Origin: Paragonimus westermani
Taxonomy: Eukaryota > Platyhelminthes > Trematoda > Plagiorchiida > Troglotrematidae
Length of the DNA stretch: 64,000 bases
Direction: 5' to 3'
NCBI GenBank assembly: GCA_008508345.1
Contig: QNGE01000749.1
Location: 74,433 to 138,432, forward strand
In this document: one piece after another, positions 47,780 to 58,707 of the stretch
How positions within the stretch are numbered: position 1 is the first letter of the stretch
Layout of the letters: every line of letters begins with the position of its first letter
Translations under genes and position numbers: made by a program
Notes under the pieces: generated by a model
The model's database searches: none
Told to the model about the DNA's origin: nothing
The model's input: the letters and a program-made list of their open reading frames with translations, nothing else

Positions 47780-48061
47780 CATAAGCGAACACCACACGCT
47801 CAAGACGCATTTGGTACTGACGAGTCAATAGTGAATTCTTGCATGTACCGGTTTTTGTGTTCTAACTGTTCTGTTCAAAATGGGTATTTTAAATTTGTTG
47901 TGGGTAAGACATTTCGGTTTGAAACCTCGAAAATATTTCTTCATATGGTGCAGGGAAGCCACTTTTTTACTACAAAATGTTCTGAAAATCTCCCAGACGG
48001 AAATTATAATCACAGCAGCTACGCTAACAGGTCCGTTAAATTCTATTGTAAAGGACGATGA
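47780..48061 (+). pseudogene. Possible Merlin-type transposase fragment, copy 2
   Basis: An open frame (47738-48061) with FGTDESIVNSCMYRFLCSN shared with the 32780-33111 copy, followed by TFRFETSKIFLHMVQGSHFF and a segment ending SVKFYCKGR. The order cysteine ribbon, F-F-E-x-S-K, hydrophobic helix, then a W/F-x-x-F-C-R-like block is that of the N-terminal half of Merlin/ISXO2-type transposases. The catalytic DDE core is absent. The call rests on memory of the family. Confidence 0.35.
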
Positions 48062-50243
48062 TACTTCAACTGTTTAGCATGTCAACCAGAACTTTGCCAT
48101 TTACAGATTTCCATTTAATGTTGATCTTTTAACCACGCCCGTTTATCAGTGAGTGTTGCCACTGAGTGATAAAATTACCCACACAGTCGTTCAAATAGAA
48201 ACTTGATACCTATTGATCCTCACATTATTTCTTGCCTAATTATTCAGTTCACATGAATAGGCTTTGTGCGTTGTAATGCTTGTCAGTCTGAGTAATTTTC
48301 ATACCCGCTACATAACTACGACAAACATTTGTTCCGAGTGACATTGTGCTCATTTTAGCCGTCGACAGGTTAAGTCAGTGGTATCACTTGGTCGTATGAA
48401 CCTTATGAAACTAAACGATTTTCGTATGTTTCGACCGGCTGGACAAAGTATTCACCATTCAGGCAGGAAAATAACGGTACTTTGACGTTTCTCAGAGATT
48501 ACGACAGGCACAGGAAAATAAAAAAGTTACAATGTACAATGAAAGATAACCATAAGCAACTGTACGTTTATCACAGGTTTACAGATATTAATGCGGTACT
48601 GATTAGCAAGAGCAATAAAGCTACAAAACTTCTAACTCGGGCACGTCAGCAGTGCGTTCTTATTACTTACAGGTGAATGTGACTAAGAGTTCGTATAAGA
48701 GTGTTCAGTCATGCTTAATTAAATGTCAACTATGCGGTGGTCAGTATGGTTGTCTTGTGAAAGCGTGGCTAAATTTCAGACTTCGGCCGTGGCACAGAAA
48801 TGTTTTACTGACGACTTTTAACAAGGACAGTACTCAAGTGTAGTGCTTCTTTTCAAAAAGTGGTATCTGAATACTCTGTCGGAATTTGGAAGCCGAAAGC
48901 AGTTGTAGATGATGTTCAAATGATATCACCCGAAATCCCCTACTTCTTACTAGTAATTTTCAAATCACTTCAATCTCAGCTATGCACGAACCACTGGGTT
49001 TCTTTCGTACACTTTTCTAAAACGTCTACCACTATGCCCCATAATACAGATGCACCTAAACAGCAGTGGTCTGCTGCTAAACTGTACATACCATCTGCAA
49101 CTTAACCACTGAGTTTTACAGTCATATGATGTGACAGAACAGTCCAATACACCTTTCAGAATATATGCAAGTACGCTTGCAGTTACAGTGCCAATTGTAG
49201 GTCGGAGCATAGTCGAGCAATTGCTGAACTGTTTAGTCAGGTAATGACGCCCGCGAATGAACAGAAACAACAGCTTGTGGAAAACCTATGCATTCAGCAG
49301 ATAATTCGTTTTTCTCGTGTTCACGAAACAATAACTTCACTTATATCGCATTTAATGGAGCTTTGATGAGTAAAAAACATCGTCCGAGCTCATGCTCGTT
49401 AAATTCGCTTAGTGAAGCCATTTAGATTTATTTGGGTTGGTTTATTACCCTGACTTAACCAGTTTGCTCTTTATTTGAAGACTCACTCTGTTTGTCTACC
49501 TAAAAAGCATTGTGAAGAGATTTCACATATTTCAGTTATCTGAAATTGAAAATAAAACATCTACATGCGTCCATCCAAGTTTGAACAATCGTCAACATGT
49601 TGTCGAAGTCATACAGATGACAATAGATGTTGATTATTCTAATTACAGCGGGGAAATGCCAAAGTAATTGGTAACGTTTCGGTTGTGTCTGTACGTCACC
49701 GTCGTCCGCTGGCTGTACTCTGCAGGTTAGTCAGCGATTCTCCCGGCTTGGACCATCATAGGTAAATGATTCACGTAGACCAATTTGACTGTACTAAATT
49801 GGGTCCAGCGGTCTTGTTTAACTGTCTCCTAGGTGCAGTTCGATTTTAATCTACGTTGTGACAACAAAAACACATGGATCAGAAAATTGTTTACTGCACA
49901 AAAAACCTGGCAATTTATATGGAACCAGAACTAAGAGTGCGTACACATTTGCATAGCTGGTCTGTATCCACCTACATTGGGCAGCAGTGCATCGTCATCC
50001 GCCCTGGTGACAAATCCCACAGTGTTCACAATCTAGCCCAATAATCGTTTCTGATCTGTCGTCTTCCCGGCGTCTATAACAGTCCCTCAGTTCACGAATT
50101 TACGCACTACACTACTCACAAACGAAGATGCATTTTGTACAACATCACTCCCTCTTCTCAGACTCCCTGGCTCCTTTGTATCTGCTGACGAATTCTGTCT
50201 GACGGACACAGTGTGGGTTCCCGGCCCACTGATCTTCCCTCAT
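48062..50243. other. No gene recognised
   Basis: Chance-length frames on both strands (for example 48482-49270). No domain or repeat partner seen. Confidence 0.4.
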
Positions 50244-51430
50244 TCAATGCGCCGAAATCTCGTGCCATTTCGTTGACTCACTGCCATGCACTTGTTTCAT
50301 TCCGCGTCCCTCTTGATCGTGTATGCTAGACCCTGTCTGGAAATTACCAAATAAGGACCATCTCATGTGAACGTAAGTTTCGTTGAGCCCGTGCGGTTCG
50401 CACCTGTATTCCGATGGATCCAATATTATACCCCTTTTCCTGGATTTAAAATTCCAAGTTTGTTGAATCGTTGGGCCACCGATTGCTCTTTTGTGTGTCT
50501 GCAACGATTCCAGATTTCGTTTGGCTCCTCCTCCTTTGCAAAGCAACTCTCTGATGGAATGACTGTTCTGTACCCATATTACATTGTCTTGATCTGTCCC
50601 AAGAAGAGGAGTTCTACCACACATCTACTGAAATGGAGATTTCTTCTTGCTTTCCTGGACAAACACACAGAGGGCCAATAGCATCAGTGGTCATGCAGAC
50701 TCTCAGTCACCCCCGTTAACGGATAGCCATTCCTTATTTTTTCAGTCGGTACGTTTACTGAGCTCGTTCACCTGTGGATGATGTGGTGTCTCTCGGACAC
50801 GCTTGGTTCCGAACTTTTTCATACATGTTTGACACTTCTCACCTTCACAGCATGGTACGCTGTGGTTCGCCGCAATTCGCTTCTTAACCATATCTCGCAC
50901 CGTAGACGCCTTTTGACCCAGAACGCCAGTCATTTCGATCCAACGGGTAAAATGCTCTGTCACGACCAGAACCTACCGATTACCATGAGCGCTCGGTGGA
51001 AATGGACCCACAAGATTCACCGACCAGAGTTTACCGAGTTCGGAGACAGGTTCTGGCTATGAAGGCAGCTGGGTTCACCAACGTTTTCCATCAGTAATTG
51101 ACACTTTTAACAGGCAAGCACATAAGCCGACACATTCTCTCTCATCTCTGGCCAATATGTCCTTTGTTGCAGCAGATCGTATTTCCTGGTGGTCCGATGT
51201 GTGCTATTTCATGGCATTTTGTTAACAGTTGTCTTGTGATGACCACCACATCAGAGCGGCCAACGGTACAATGCCACTTTAAAACATCCGCATTGTTTAA
51301 GCCAACTCCTTTCCAGCTAGGAAAAGTTATTTTTATCCCTTCACCTTTAGTATTCATTGGGACCTCTATGCCTCTTTCCAGAGAGTCACTGGCCTTCCGC
51401 AGGACCTTGTCCTGATGCTGTAGACGCATT
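50244..51430 (-). mobile_element. Decayed Ty3/Gypsy element: integrase region
   Basis: Minus-strand integrase of an LTR retrotransposon, in order. A zinc-binding H-H-C-C region is seen as LLTKCHEIAHIGPPG (about 51220). The catalytic core has a VNLVGPFP segment (near 51010), then EHFTRWIEM (near 50960) and TPHHPQVN (near 50770). A C-terminal GPY/F module reads DGPYLVISRQGLAYTI near 50340, in a shifted frame. All three acidic catalytic positions appear changed: the first D reads N in VNLVGPFP, the S-D-x-G block is not present, and the final E reads K in SKRTD. Stops and frameshifts confirm it is dead. The zinc region differs in wording from that of the element at 55400-57263, so they are probably different families. 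Confidence 0.65.
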
Positions 51431-52260
51431 AGTGCTTCTGGGTCCCACTACATTATCAAGTCATTGACCCCAAAGGTCACTTTGAGAACTTCGTCGCCTA
51501 TATACGGTCTAGTAATAAAAGAAATGACGCAGTTGCCAGAACCAGGCGCATGATCTGGACAGTCTTGGCGGAAAAATGAGGGCAAGGTAAACTATCTCAA
51601 AGGGCTCCATGAGGTTTATTTGATGCTCGTTTTGATAGTCTTGATTATTGCGTTTATTCTAACCTTATCTTTTCAACTTGGTATTCTCAATGTCTTTGTA
51701 ACAGCTGCTTTGAAGAGTGATCGATGCGACTTGTACATGACCAAACAGGACCAGATGTGGACTCGGTCTGATTTTGCTATCTTAGAGGACATTTAGAATG
51801 GTAGTGGACACTGAATCCGTTTGCAGCACATGTCAATCTAGCAACTGAATGTCTGCTTCTGAGCGGTACTCGAGCGAACATAAATAAGGCAATCTAAGAT
51901 ATCGTTCTCATGAAGGGAATGTTCATGCTTAAGTGTAAACCTCAAGTGGTTTGAAAACTATAACTTTGAACCCCAGCACCAACACAGTGAAATAAAATGT
52001 ATTTCTAAATATGAAAATACGCTGAATAAGCAGTTCCTGTTTATTGCACAGAAGTTGCTGTGAATTGCTCTCTGAGCATATGATGCAACATATTTTAAAG
52101 CTATGCATGAATACTAACCTGCCACCTATGTTTATTCCGGGTTGGGTGTCCCGATGTATTTTTTTATTTTAACCACACATTAGTTTTAGATACGGATAGA
52201 CGCAAGTAAATTGTAAGTTCACTCACTATCTCGCATAAAGTCCTTCGCGGTGATTCGTCA
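51431..52260. other. No gene recognised
   Basis: Between the integrase debris and the promoter-like region of the 52329 gene. The part nearest 51430 may be RNase H to integrase linker of the Gypsy element. Nothing else seen. Confidence 0.35.
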
Positions 52261-52282
52261 ACTCAACTTCGGTCAGGGTCAA

Positions 52283-52315
52283 CCAATCCGAAGCAAGCAG
52301 CCTTCGCCTGATTGG
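52283..52315. promoter_or_regulatory. Two opposed CCAAT boxes upstream of the small gene
   Basis: CCAAT at 52283-52287 and ATTGG (CCAAT on the other strand) at 52311-52315 lie 14-46 bases upstream of the first ATG at 52329. A pair of CCAAT boxes close to a start fits a proximal promoter, though this close to the ATG they would lie in or beside the 5' leader. No clear TATA box was seen. Confidence 0.35.
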
Positions 52316-52328
52316 ATTCAGCCGCGAA

Positions 52329-52622
52329 ATGCATAAAGCCAGCGTTTCACGAAATGTAGGTTACAGAGCCAGCTGCGCCATGCTAACAACCATCTCGTTG
52401 CTTTTGCTTTGCACATTTTTCCTGCCTGGTTCTCACATGGTCACACTGCAGGAAGGGTTAAAGAACCCGGCGCTGTACATTCGATACGATATGAGTGATT
52501 TTAATACCGGAATGCATGCAGGCCTTGCTTTTCTGATTTTGTACAGCATACTGGGCTCAGTATTGGCATTTGTTGCGGTTGTCTCCAAAGCTCTTGGATA
52601 CAGGAAGAAACGATCTTCCTGA
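52329..52622 (+). CDS. Small membrane protein, 97 residues, unknown family
   Basis: The most convincing intact ORF in the window. Met1 is at 52329; a second Met (residue 18, at 52380) follows GCGCC and could be the true start. Residues 19-36 form a hydrophobic segment (LLLLCTFFLPG), which would be a signal peptide if Met18 is used. A polar middle (QEGLKNPALYIRYDMSDFN) leads to a second hydrophobic segment at 64-89 (LAFLILYSILGSVLAFVAVV) and a basic tail YRKKRSS, consistent with a positive-inside anchor. Two overlapping AATAAA signals lie about 105 bases past the stop and CCAAT boxes lie upstream, so a single-exon gene is plausible. Codon use is balanced and GC is higher than in the flanks. 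No homologue was recognised; function is unknown. Confidence 0.55.
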   Translation: MHKASVSRNVGYRASCAMLTTISLLLLCTFFLPGSHMVTLQEGLKNPALYIRYDMSDFNTGMHAGLAFLILYSILGSVLAFVAVVSKALGYRKKRSS

Positions 52623-52726
52623 CTTCATTCTATCTTAGTAAGTCTTTCTGTGCTTTACCCATGGATGGTACGACTTGAATGACTTCAGAATGACTCAGTG
52701 GTCATCTAGCCATAGAATAGTTGATC

Positions 52727-52741
52727 AATAAACGAAATAAA
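52727..52741 (+). terminator. Two overlapping polyadenylation signals
   Basis: AATAAA at 52727-52732 and again at 52736-52741, 105 and 114 bases after the stop codon of the small membrane-protein ORF. A doubled signal at this distance suits its 3' end. Confidence 0.45.
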
Positions 52742-53329
52742 TTTTTCAACCAACTGAAAAACTAACTTCTAGAGGACAAACGGCTATCTGACATGATTTT
52801 CACATGTACTTTTCAGTTTAACGCTGTGTTTTGGACACTGAGAAAAATGGAGCCATCATCTTGGTGGCTCCTTAGGCAGGCCTAAACATTTCGGTGCCTG
52901 AGATACAGTGGGTATGCACACACTGTTCAGAATGTCTGATATATCACTGCAGTCATTAGGACAATGAGAATATGGTCGCATTTTTCACTGAAAGTAGCTG
53001 TCAACCTAAAATGATTGAATCCTATTGAAAAGTGACAACCGATTTTTCTCTGTGTGAATTACATCTGTTGACTGTTTACTGCATAATCATGAAATGAACC
53101 ATGCAACCCTTAACGAGTAGTAACACGATGAAAACCTACTGTCATAAAGTTAGAATATGATGAAGGCATGTACGGTGAGAGAAATACATTGAGGACACTC
53201 AGTGAGATATTTTGATAAGGGCTGGTTGCACTGCTGAAAACCGAGTGGCAGTGACACCAAGTTGTCTAGGGAGAAAGTAGCGTCTGGATTTAGAAACAGG
53301 ATTCATCATACTGTTTTCGTTGTCTTTTA

Positions 53330-53610
53330 CCATAGACGGAGATCATATTGTACGCGGTCTAATGAAGAACAAGGTTTATCAGTTGGTGGGATTTTCGTTG
53401 TCAACTTGTAGTCTGTAAGCCCACCATACAGTGTGCTTTTCCACTGTGGATTACGTAATAGGCAGTCACATTGATCACGACAATACTCACGACCGAATTT
53501 ATACGTTTCATACGAAAAGAGGAAGAAGTAGTGGTTGCGTTTTAACCTAGTGAAGTCTGGAAGAATTTTGACAATCAGTAGGCCGTGGTCCAAAGTCGCC
53601 AATGCTTGGT
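53330..53610 (-). CDS. Candidate internal exon, unknown protein
   Basis: A 281-nt minus-strand segment with the acceptor GTTTCTCTAG and the donor CTATG then GTAAAAG. It is open throughout and reads LATLDHGLLIVKILPDF, then an aromatic stretch HYFFLFSYETYKFGREY, a cysteine cluster CRDQCDC, and KSTLYGGLTDYKLTTKIPPT. The codon pattern is strongly coding-like and no comparable frame exists on the other strand, so this is one of the better exon candidates. It starts with two bases and ends with two bases of a split codon. I do not recognise the protein. The plus-strand exons at 54810 onward would belong to a different gene. Confidence 0.45.
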
Positions 53611-54809
53611 CTAGAGAAACTGCTAGTCACGGCGCAAACTTTAATTGACAACCCAATAACAGGTCTGAGATATATTTTAACTCAAAGCTTGCCAATCGCT
53701 CGATTACCTTCGAACGCCGCGCGTTTGGTGAAGATCAGATACTCAGTTAGTGGCACGGGCGCATTCTTTTGATTTGCCGATCTGGCGAGGTACAATCAAA
53801 GCGGGTCCAAAGCGACCTGCTAACACTTACAAAAATCAGTGCCACTCACCTATAGTATCCTCATCACGTGCCCAAGGCGCTTTCAAAAGTGAATTCCTCA
53901 TTGGCTTTGTATTTGTACTCTGACTAAACACAATACATGATCCTGATCACTGCAATGACATTCAGTCTTATTCTGTACGATCCAATTATGAATTACTACG
54001 TGACCGGACCTCAGAATCTGATCAGCGTGACAATTATCCTACGCCACTTAATCCACTAAGTTAGGATACTCTGCACATAACTGAACCACTTACATGGGAT
54101 TTATTTAATTTGATGATGGGTGGTGGACGACAAGTTCAGCGGTAGCACGTGTAATGACGAACATTCTCACGTAAATTCTAGGTCTCTTTTTCCCAGAAAA
54201 CTAAACCAATCGTTATTCTGCCTTTCGTTATAACAATAAAGTGTAGATGAATTAAATGAATCCGCACAGTTCTCCATAAGCAAAGGAAGTGTTTGATCAC
54301 TACGTAAATCGGTCGACGAAAATGTACAAGATCAACGAAATGATATCAATTTTATTGTGGTACTGAATAGTCTCTTAAAATTTTGCACGATATTGGTCAT
54401 TATTATATTCATCCGGAGAGGAACTGTCCATCGACCTACAAGTGAAAATTTGTGACCCTGCCTCAAAAGTTTTGGCAGTCTTTGACATAATTGATATGTT
54501 TATTGTTTTGGTTGGATAACTTTCTAGAAATTCACCTTTTACTTCAAGAAACAGTAAAACAATATTTTTGCCACACAATTACAATCTTCCATGGTGTACC
54601 TCATGAGAATGGTGCACGAAAACGTTTGTGGCGCCTAACTTACATTCAACATAAGTTAAGTGAAACTCAGTTAACAGCTTGTTCCAATTATTTTTATGCA
54701 TTATAACTGTTGTGAACTCTTCCTGAGACTTGAGACAGTAGTAAAGTTGAGTTGGTTATCAACACCATAAGTAAGCCTTTCTTTTTTCATTCCCGAATCA
54801 CTACTTCAG

Positions 54810-54861
54810 GATACTTTTCAACTTGCGCCTGACCCATTTAGACAGTTAAAAACTGCTCTTG
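54810..54861 (+). CDS. Candidate exon, in phase with 55062 exon
   Basis: A 52-nt segment between the acceptor GAATCACTACTTCAG and the donor CTCTTG then GTAACA. It reads DTFQLAPDPFRQLKTAL in phase 0 and ends after one base of a codon. The next candidate at 55062 begins with two bases, completing GTC (valine), so the 200-bp intron is phase-compatible. An exon further left (54533 onward, reading EIHLLLQET before a possible donor) could join in phase 0 but is less certain. Confidence 0.35.
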
Positions 54862-55061
54862 GTAACACAAGGACTATTTGTCAAAATTTATTTTGGCTCT
54901 CCCTAGTCACTCGAGTCAGGCGTCATAAAATCACGTTTTGAAATACCAAAAAGTAGTTAGCACCGATTTACCAACGAACACTAGCTGCAAATAATATGAA
55001 ACAGTGGACTTAAATTGGAAACAAAGTTTATCAACATGAAATCGATTCTTACCGCTTTCAG

Positions 55062-55285
55062 TCAACGATCTAATTGTTGCTGAACAACTTCGACATTTGA
55101 GCCTACCTTTCAACTTGTCTATTGCACGTTTGTTGCATGATTTTAATTACGCGGACCTAAGAGACTTGAAAGTTACAAGCAACAAATCGCGAACAAGATT
55201 CTGTTTTAAATCACCTTTCAGCAGTGTTGAACAAGAAAGAATCCTTAGTGATCTATTCACCAATCAGTTACAAACACTATTAACA
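55062..55285 (+). CDS. Candidate exon, unknown protein
   Basis: Follows the pyrimidine-rich acceptor TTCTTACCGCTTTCAG. The frame reads NDLIVAEQLRHLSLPFNLSI, then ARLLHDFNYADLRDLKV, and FKSPFSSVEQERILSDLF, a leucine-rich, helix-prone sequence with coding-like codons. The right edge is set at a possible donor (TATCTG then GTTTAAG); the frame remains open to a TAA at 55321, so it could be a terminal exon. No family recognised. Confidence 0.4.
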
Positions 55286-55399
55286 CACATATCTGGTTTA
55301 AGGTTCTATTTCTACCGTTAATACCAAATATATTTGACCTTACTATTGACAAATTGTCACTACCCAATGTGGAACATCATTTGTAAAACGGAACGACGA

Positions 55400-57263
55400 T
55401 TCCATTTTCACGAAGCTTGGATGAGAACCTCAGAGTTCATCGAAGGTAGGCTATCGCAGTCGCTTCGGAACCATCACAACTGATCCCCAAGAAGGACGTT
55501 CATCCTGAAAACTGAATTAGGTCACTCTTCATCGAAAATTTGTAAGTTCGTCAGGTGTCTACTCCGGCGATACTACCTGCAAATGCCGCTTAACTAAGAC
55601 TGTCCCGGAGACTGTCTGGCGTCATATATTCTTCGAAGAGGAGAATAATTTAAGTGTTGAATAAGATTCAGAATTTATTGTGGAACAAATTTGGTAAAAT
55701 TTGTACTGGGTAATGTCAACTTACTTAAGGCATCAACGGTGCTATCAAGTGGTTCGGGAGTGCAATGAGTTTTCAGCAATTGGGAGAACAACGTACTACC
55801 TGCGGGAATACCATTCGTTATGCCATTTTCTCCTCATCTAAAGACGACATAAGAGGATCATGGTCCATAGAAGCTGTCAACTGTCGTCCTTGGTGAAACC
55901 ATTTCACACCAAATTTGATAGCTCAGACATCCTAGCCAAGCTGTGGGTAATTTCTTTCTGCTACTGTCACTGTCAAAGAGTGCTAAGAGACAAGATGTTT
56001 TGAAACATCTAGAAACTTGCGCTGTAGTTCTGCACTGAGAACATTTAAAGAAACATCACAAGAAAGTAAGATTAGTTTTTCCGAGTCAGAACAGGTGGCA
56101 AAGTAAGAATCTCTTCGATCTTGTCAACAACAGTCAGATGACTCTGGTTCCGCCACCAGCTTTCGTCGTTACGCGGAAGCTGTTAAAGAGATTGAGGTTG
56201 CTCTCATGTGAAAAACATGAATCGAAAAGACTGGGACACCAGTCCTAAAAATAATCGCAGCTCGCTGACGTTTCTGGGCAACAGTACATCAAATAGCGCT
56301 TGTAATCTCTCTTTCAGTGTTTGCTGACCGGCCTGTAACAGAGTAAATACGAGGTATTGTAAACTGGGTGCCAGAACCTCGAAATTTTCCCTTTTCAGTA
56401 CAAGGCCTGCAACGGATAGTCTCTTCAAAATTAAGTCCAAAGTCTACAAATTCTGTCCAACACCACATCACTAACGTATTGGATATATCCTTAAAATGAG
56501 AGTCAACAATACTCTGAAAATTAGATGCAGAGTCCATTTTTAATTGGCAGACGGATGTAACAAAAGAGCCTTATATGAGTGTTTACTGCAAGAGGGTGAA
56601 TCATTAGTTGCTTAAGGCCGCTGCTATGTGTGACACTTCCAGTTTTGCAAAACATGCTTCTTCTATTTTTGGTATTGTATAGTGATCTGACTGTAACACC
56701 CGGTTCACAATTACTTTATAGTCACCACAAGTTCTCATTGTACTGTGAGGCTCTGATACGATTACAATGGGTGTTGCCCAATCTGAATACTTGATGGGTT
56801 TAATTTCATCTTCGTTTTTGGAGCCGGTGTATTTCATTTTCGAATTTATTACTTGAGCGCAAATTAGAGACCCGACCTTTCAGAACTTTGACACTACCCA
56901 CCGTTGACAGTGTTCAAGACATGGCACAATTTCCCAGGTTTTCGCATTTTCTCTGGTCTTTGATTGAGTTTCAATCGTACTAGCACTTGAAAGGTCAGCT
57001 GAGGATCCGGTCCTTTAATCATATGGATAAGCATGTAGTTCACACGGGGAGCGAGGACGTTAACGATAGTGCACACATTTTGGCTGGTATAAGACCACAA
57101 GTAGATTTAAGGTGAATTCTTCTGTGAAAGCTGTAGTAGGGCAACCGATTGCACCAGTGTAAGGGTCAATCCGGTATCCATGTTGGGTGCAAATTGATGT
57201 CAATTCACATATAAGGTGTGTCTGACGTTGTTCGAAGGCTGTGATTGATTGCTGCATTCCCAA
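55400..57263 (-). mobile_element. Decayed Ty3/Gypsy element: RT, RNase H, zinc region
   Basis: Minus-strand polyprotein debris, clearest in the reverse transcriptase: KPIKYSDWATPIVIV then TCGDYKVIVNRVLQSD and YTIPKIEE (56830-56640) match the conserved entry blocks of Gypsy RTs. Further on are ASNFQSIVDSHFKDI (the F-Q block, near 56520), GLVLKRENFEVLAPSLQYL and NVSELRLFLGLVSQSFRF (56420-56220), the post-RT connection. The Y-[LV]-D-D catalytic motif, expected near 56460, is not readable. VDALSKLTL (near 55730) fits the end of RNase H, and a degraded ELH-type zinc region lies near 55450. The upper part (56890-57263) may be protease to RT linker. Many stops and shifts: dead. Confidence 0.65.
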
Positions 57264-58208
57264 TCTATTGAGGTTTCCTCAGGCGGGTTTGAACCTCATC
57301 CCCGTAGCCAAATTGTTACGCTTACTGCTTAACAGTACGATAGTAGAATAATAAAACAGCTTAATGCAACAGCATAGGGCGAATAAGAGCAGTCATTCCA
57401 GCTTAACACAGTACGTAGCGTATAAGCAAGAGATGTGTGAAACGGCTGGTTCTGGCGGTCAATAAGATGGTCAGTTCATATAGTTGTCGATTGATCAATG
57501 GGCGCGCGTATGACGTTTGTGAAACTATCGATCAAGCAGCACGCAGATACATCACGGATTCTGTCTATCATTGCCGATTTCTAATTTTCAAATCAGCTTA
57601 ACTCGCACAAATCGTTCAACAAGTGTCACCGTGAGCAAAGAGTAGCTGAATTCTGGTTACATCAACCAATCCCTTGCCAACCTATTAGTAACTGTTGCTG
57701 TTGCCGTTTCCCGTGTTCTGTGCCCTCAACTTAATAACAAAATCCTGACCTTGGAAGCAACTGGTCGAGTGAACAGATATTTTACTTTCTACCCTCATGA
57801 GACAAACAGACTATTCGGACGAAACTAAACAAAGTTTGGTTAAGACTGATGTTATGATGCCGTGATTAGTATGGTCAACTCCCAAGATCATATTCGGTCG
57901 CGGTAGAGATAAACGCTACTGACAACCTTTTACAGAAACAATGCTCAAGTTTGTACATTGTTTTAAAGAGGACCAGATAAAATGTCCATCTGAGCACAAG
58001 TACTTCGATCTACTTTATATCTCAAAATTGTCCAGTTAAGTTGTTTGAGATGCATACCAGTACAGCCAATTTGTACATCACCCCAGTTCTCAAAGTTATA
58101 CAGTGTAGGAACATAACGACACAAAAATTCAAGAGACATTAACGTTGTTCTTCTCTTACTTCTTTTACTTACTAAACATCAATCTTTTCTTGCTAATAAT
58201 CATGGGAT
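57264..58208. other. No gene recognised
   Basis: May include gag-side sequence of the adjacent Gypsy fragment, but no CCHC knuckle or LTR was seen. A GGGTTTGAACCTC word near 57286 resembles a B box on one strand but lacks an A box partner. Confidence 0.35.
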
Positions 58209-58316
58209 TAATTCCATCTGCAATTTGACTTTACTGATGTGTCTAATCGCCTCGAAAAAGAGAGACAGTTTTTCGGCACACAGTGGGTTGACTATTTCCG
58301 TAATAATTCGTGGTCA
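58209..58316 (+). CDS. Candidate exon, in phase with 58583 exon
   Basis: The frame reads FDFTDVSNRLEKERQFFGTQ, then WVDYFRNNSWS up to a strong donor (TGGTCA then GTGAGT), ending in phase 0. No AG acceptor was found at the left edge, where the frame opens after a TAA near 58206, so the start is unresolved. Joining to the 58583 segment over a 266-bp GT-AG intron keeps the frame and gives a continuous polar, helix-prone sequence. Confidence 0.3.
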
Positions 58317-58582
58317 GTGAGTTATATATTCCCAATGGCGAATAAACTTATTATCACTGTGGTGCTGATATGTAGCATAAAAAACAGAAGCAACCTCAGT
58401 GACCTCATTAGCAGACTGAACCTTACATGGAAATTCAGACCTTAATTGAATTCAAGCCAGAAGTAGGAATAGAATGTTCCTATAAGGTATGTGTTTCATC
58501 AGCTAAACTTTGAAGCTACGCCATGGGTTGTTAAGTTTCACGGTGAAATACCATTCAACAACTTACTCCGCTGAGTCTTCAG

Positions 58583-58707
58583 AGCTTACCAGTGGAGCTA
58601 GCGGCAAAACAGTCGGCAAGGTTTTATAAAGCCGCTAGAGAATGCATTCACCAACTAGGTCACAGAGTGTTTTTAACTGCATTAGAAATGAGCAATTTTA
58701 AAGCAGG
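58583..58707 (+). CDS. Candidate exon, unknown protein
   Basis: After the acceptor GCTGAGTCTTCAG the phase-0 frame reads SLPVELAAKQSARFYKAARE, then CIHQLGHRVFLTALEMSNFK, before a donor-like GCAGG then GTTGGT. Codon use is coding-like. The upstream 58209-58316 segment joins in phase. The family is unknown; the run of small helices could be part of a helical-repeat protein, which is inference only. Confidence 0.35.

Noticed and set aside
57264..57320. B-box-like GGGTTTGAACCTC near 57286 as a possible tRNA or SINE
   Set aside because: No A box at the right distance, no acceptor stem, and no match to the SINE family found elsewhere in the window.
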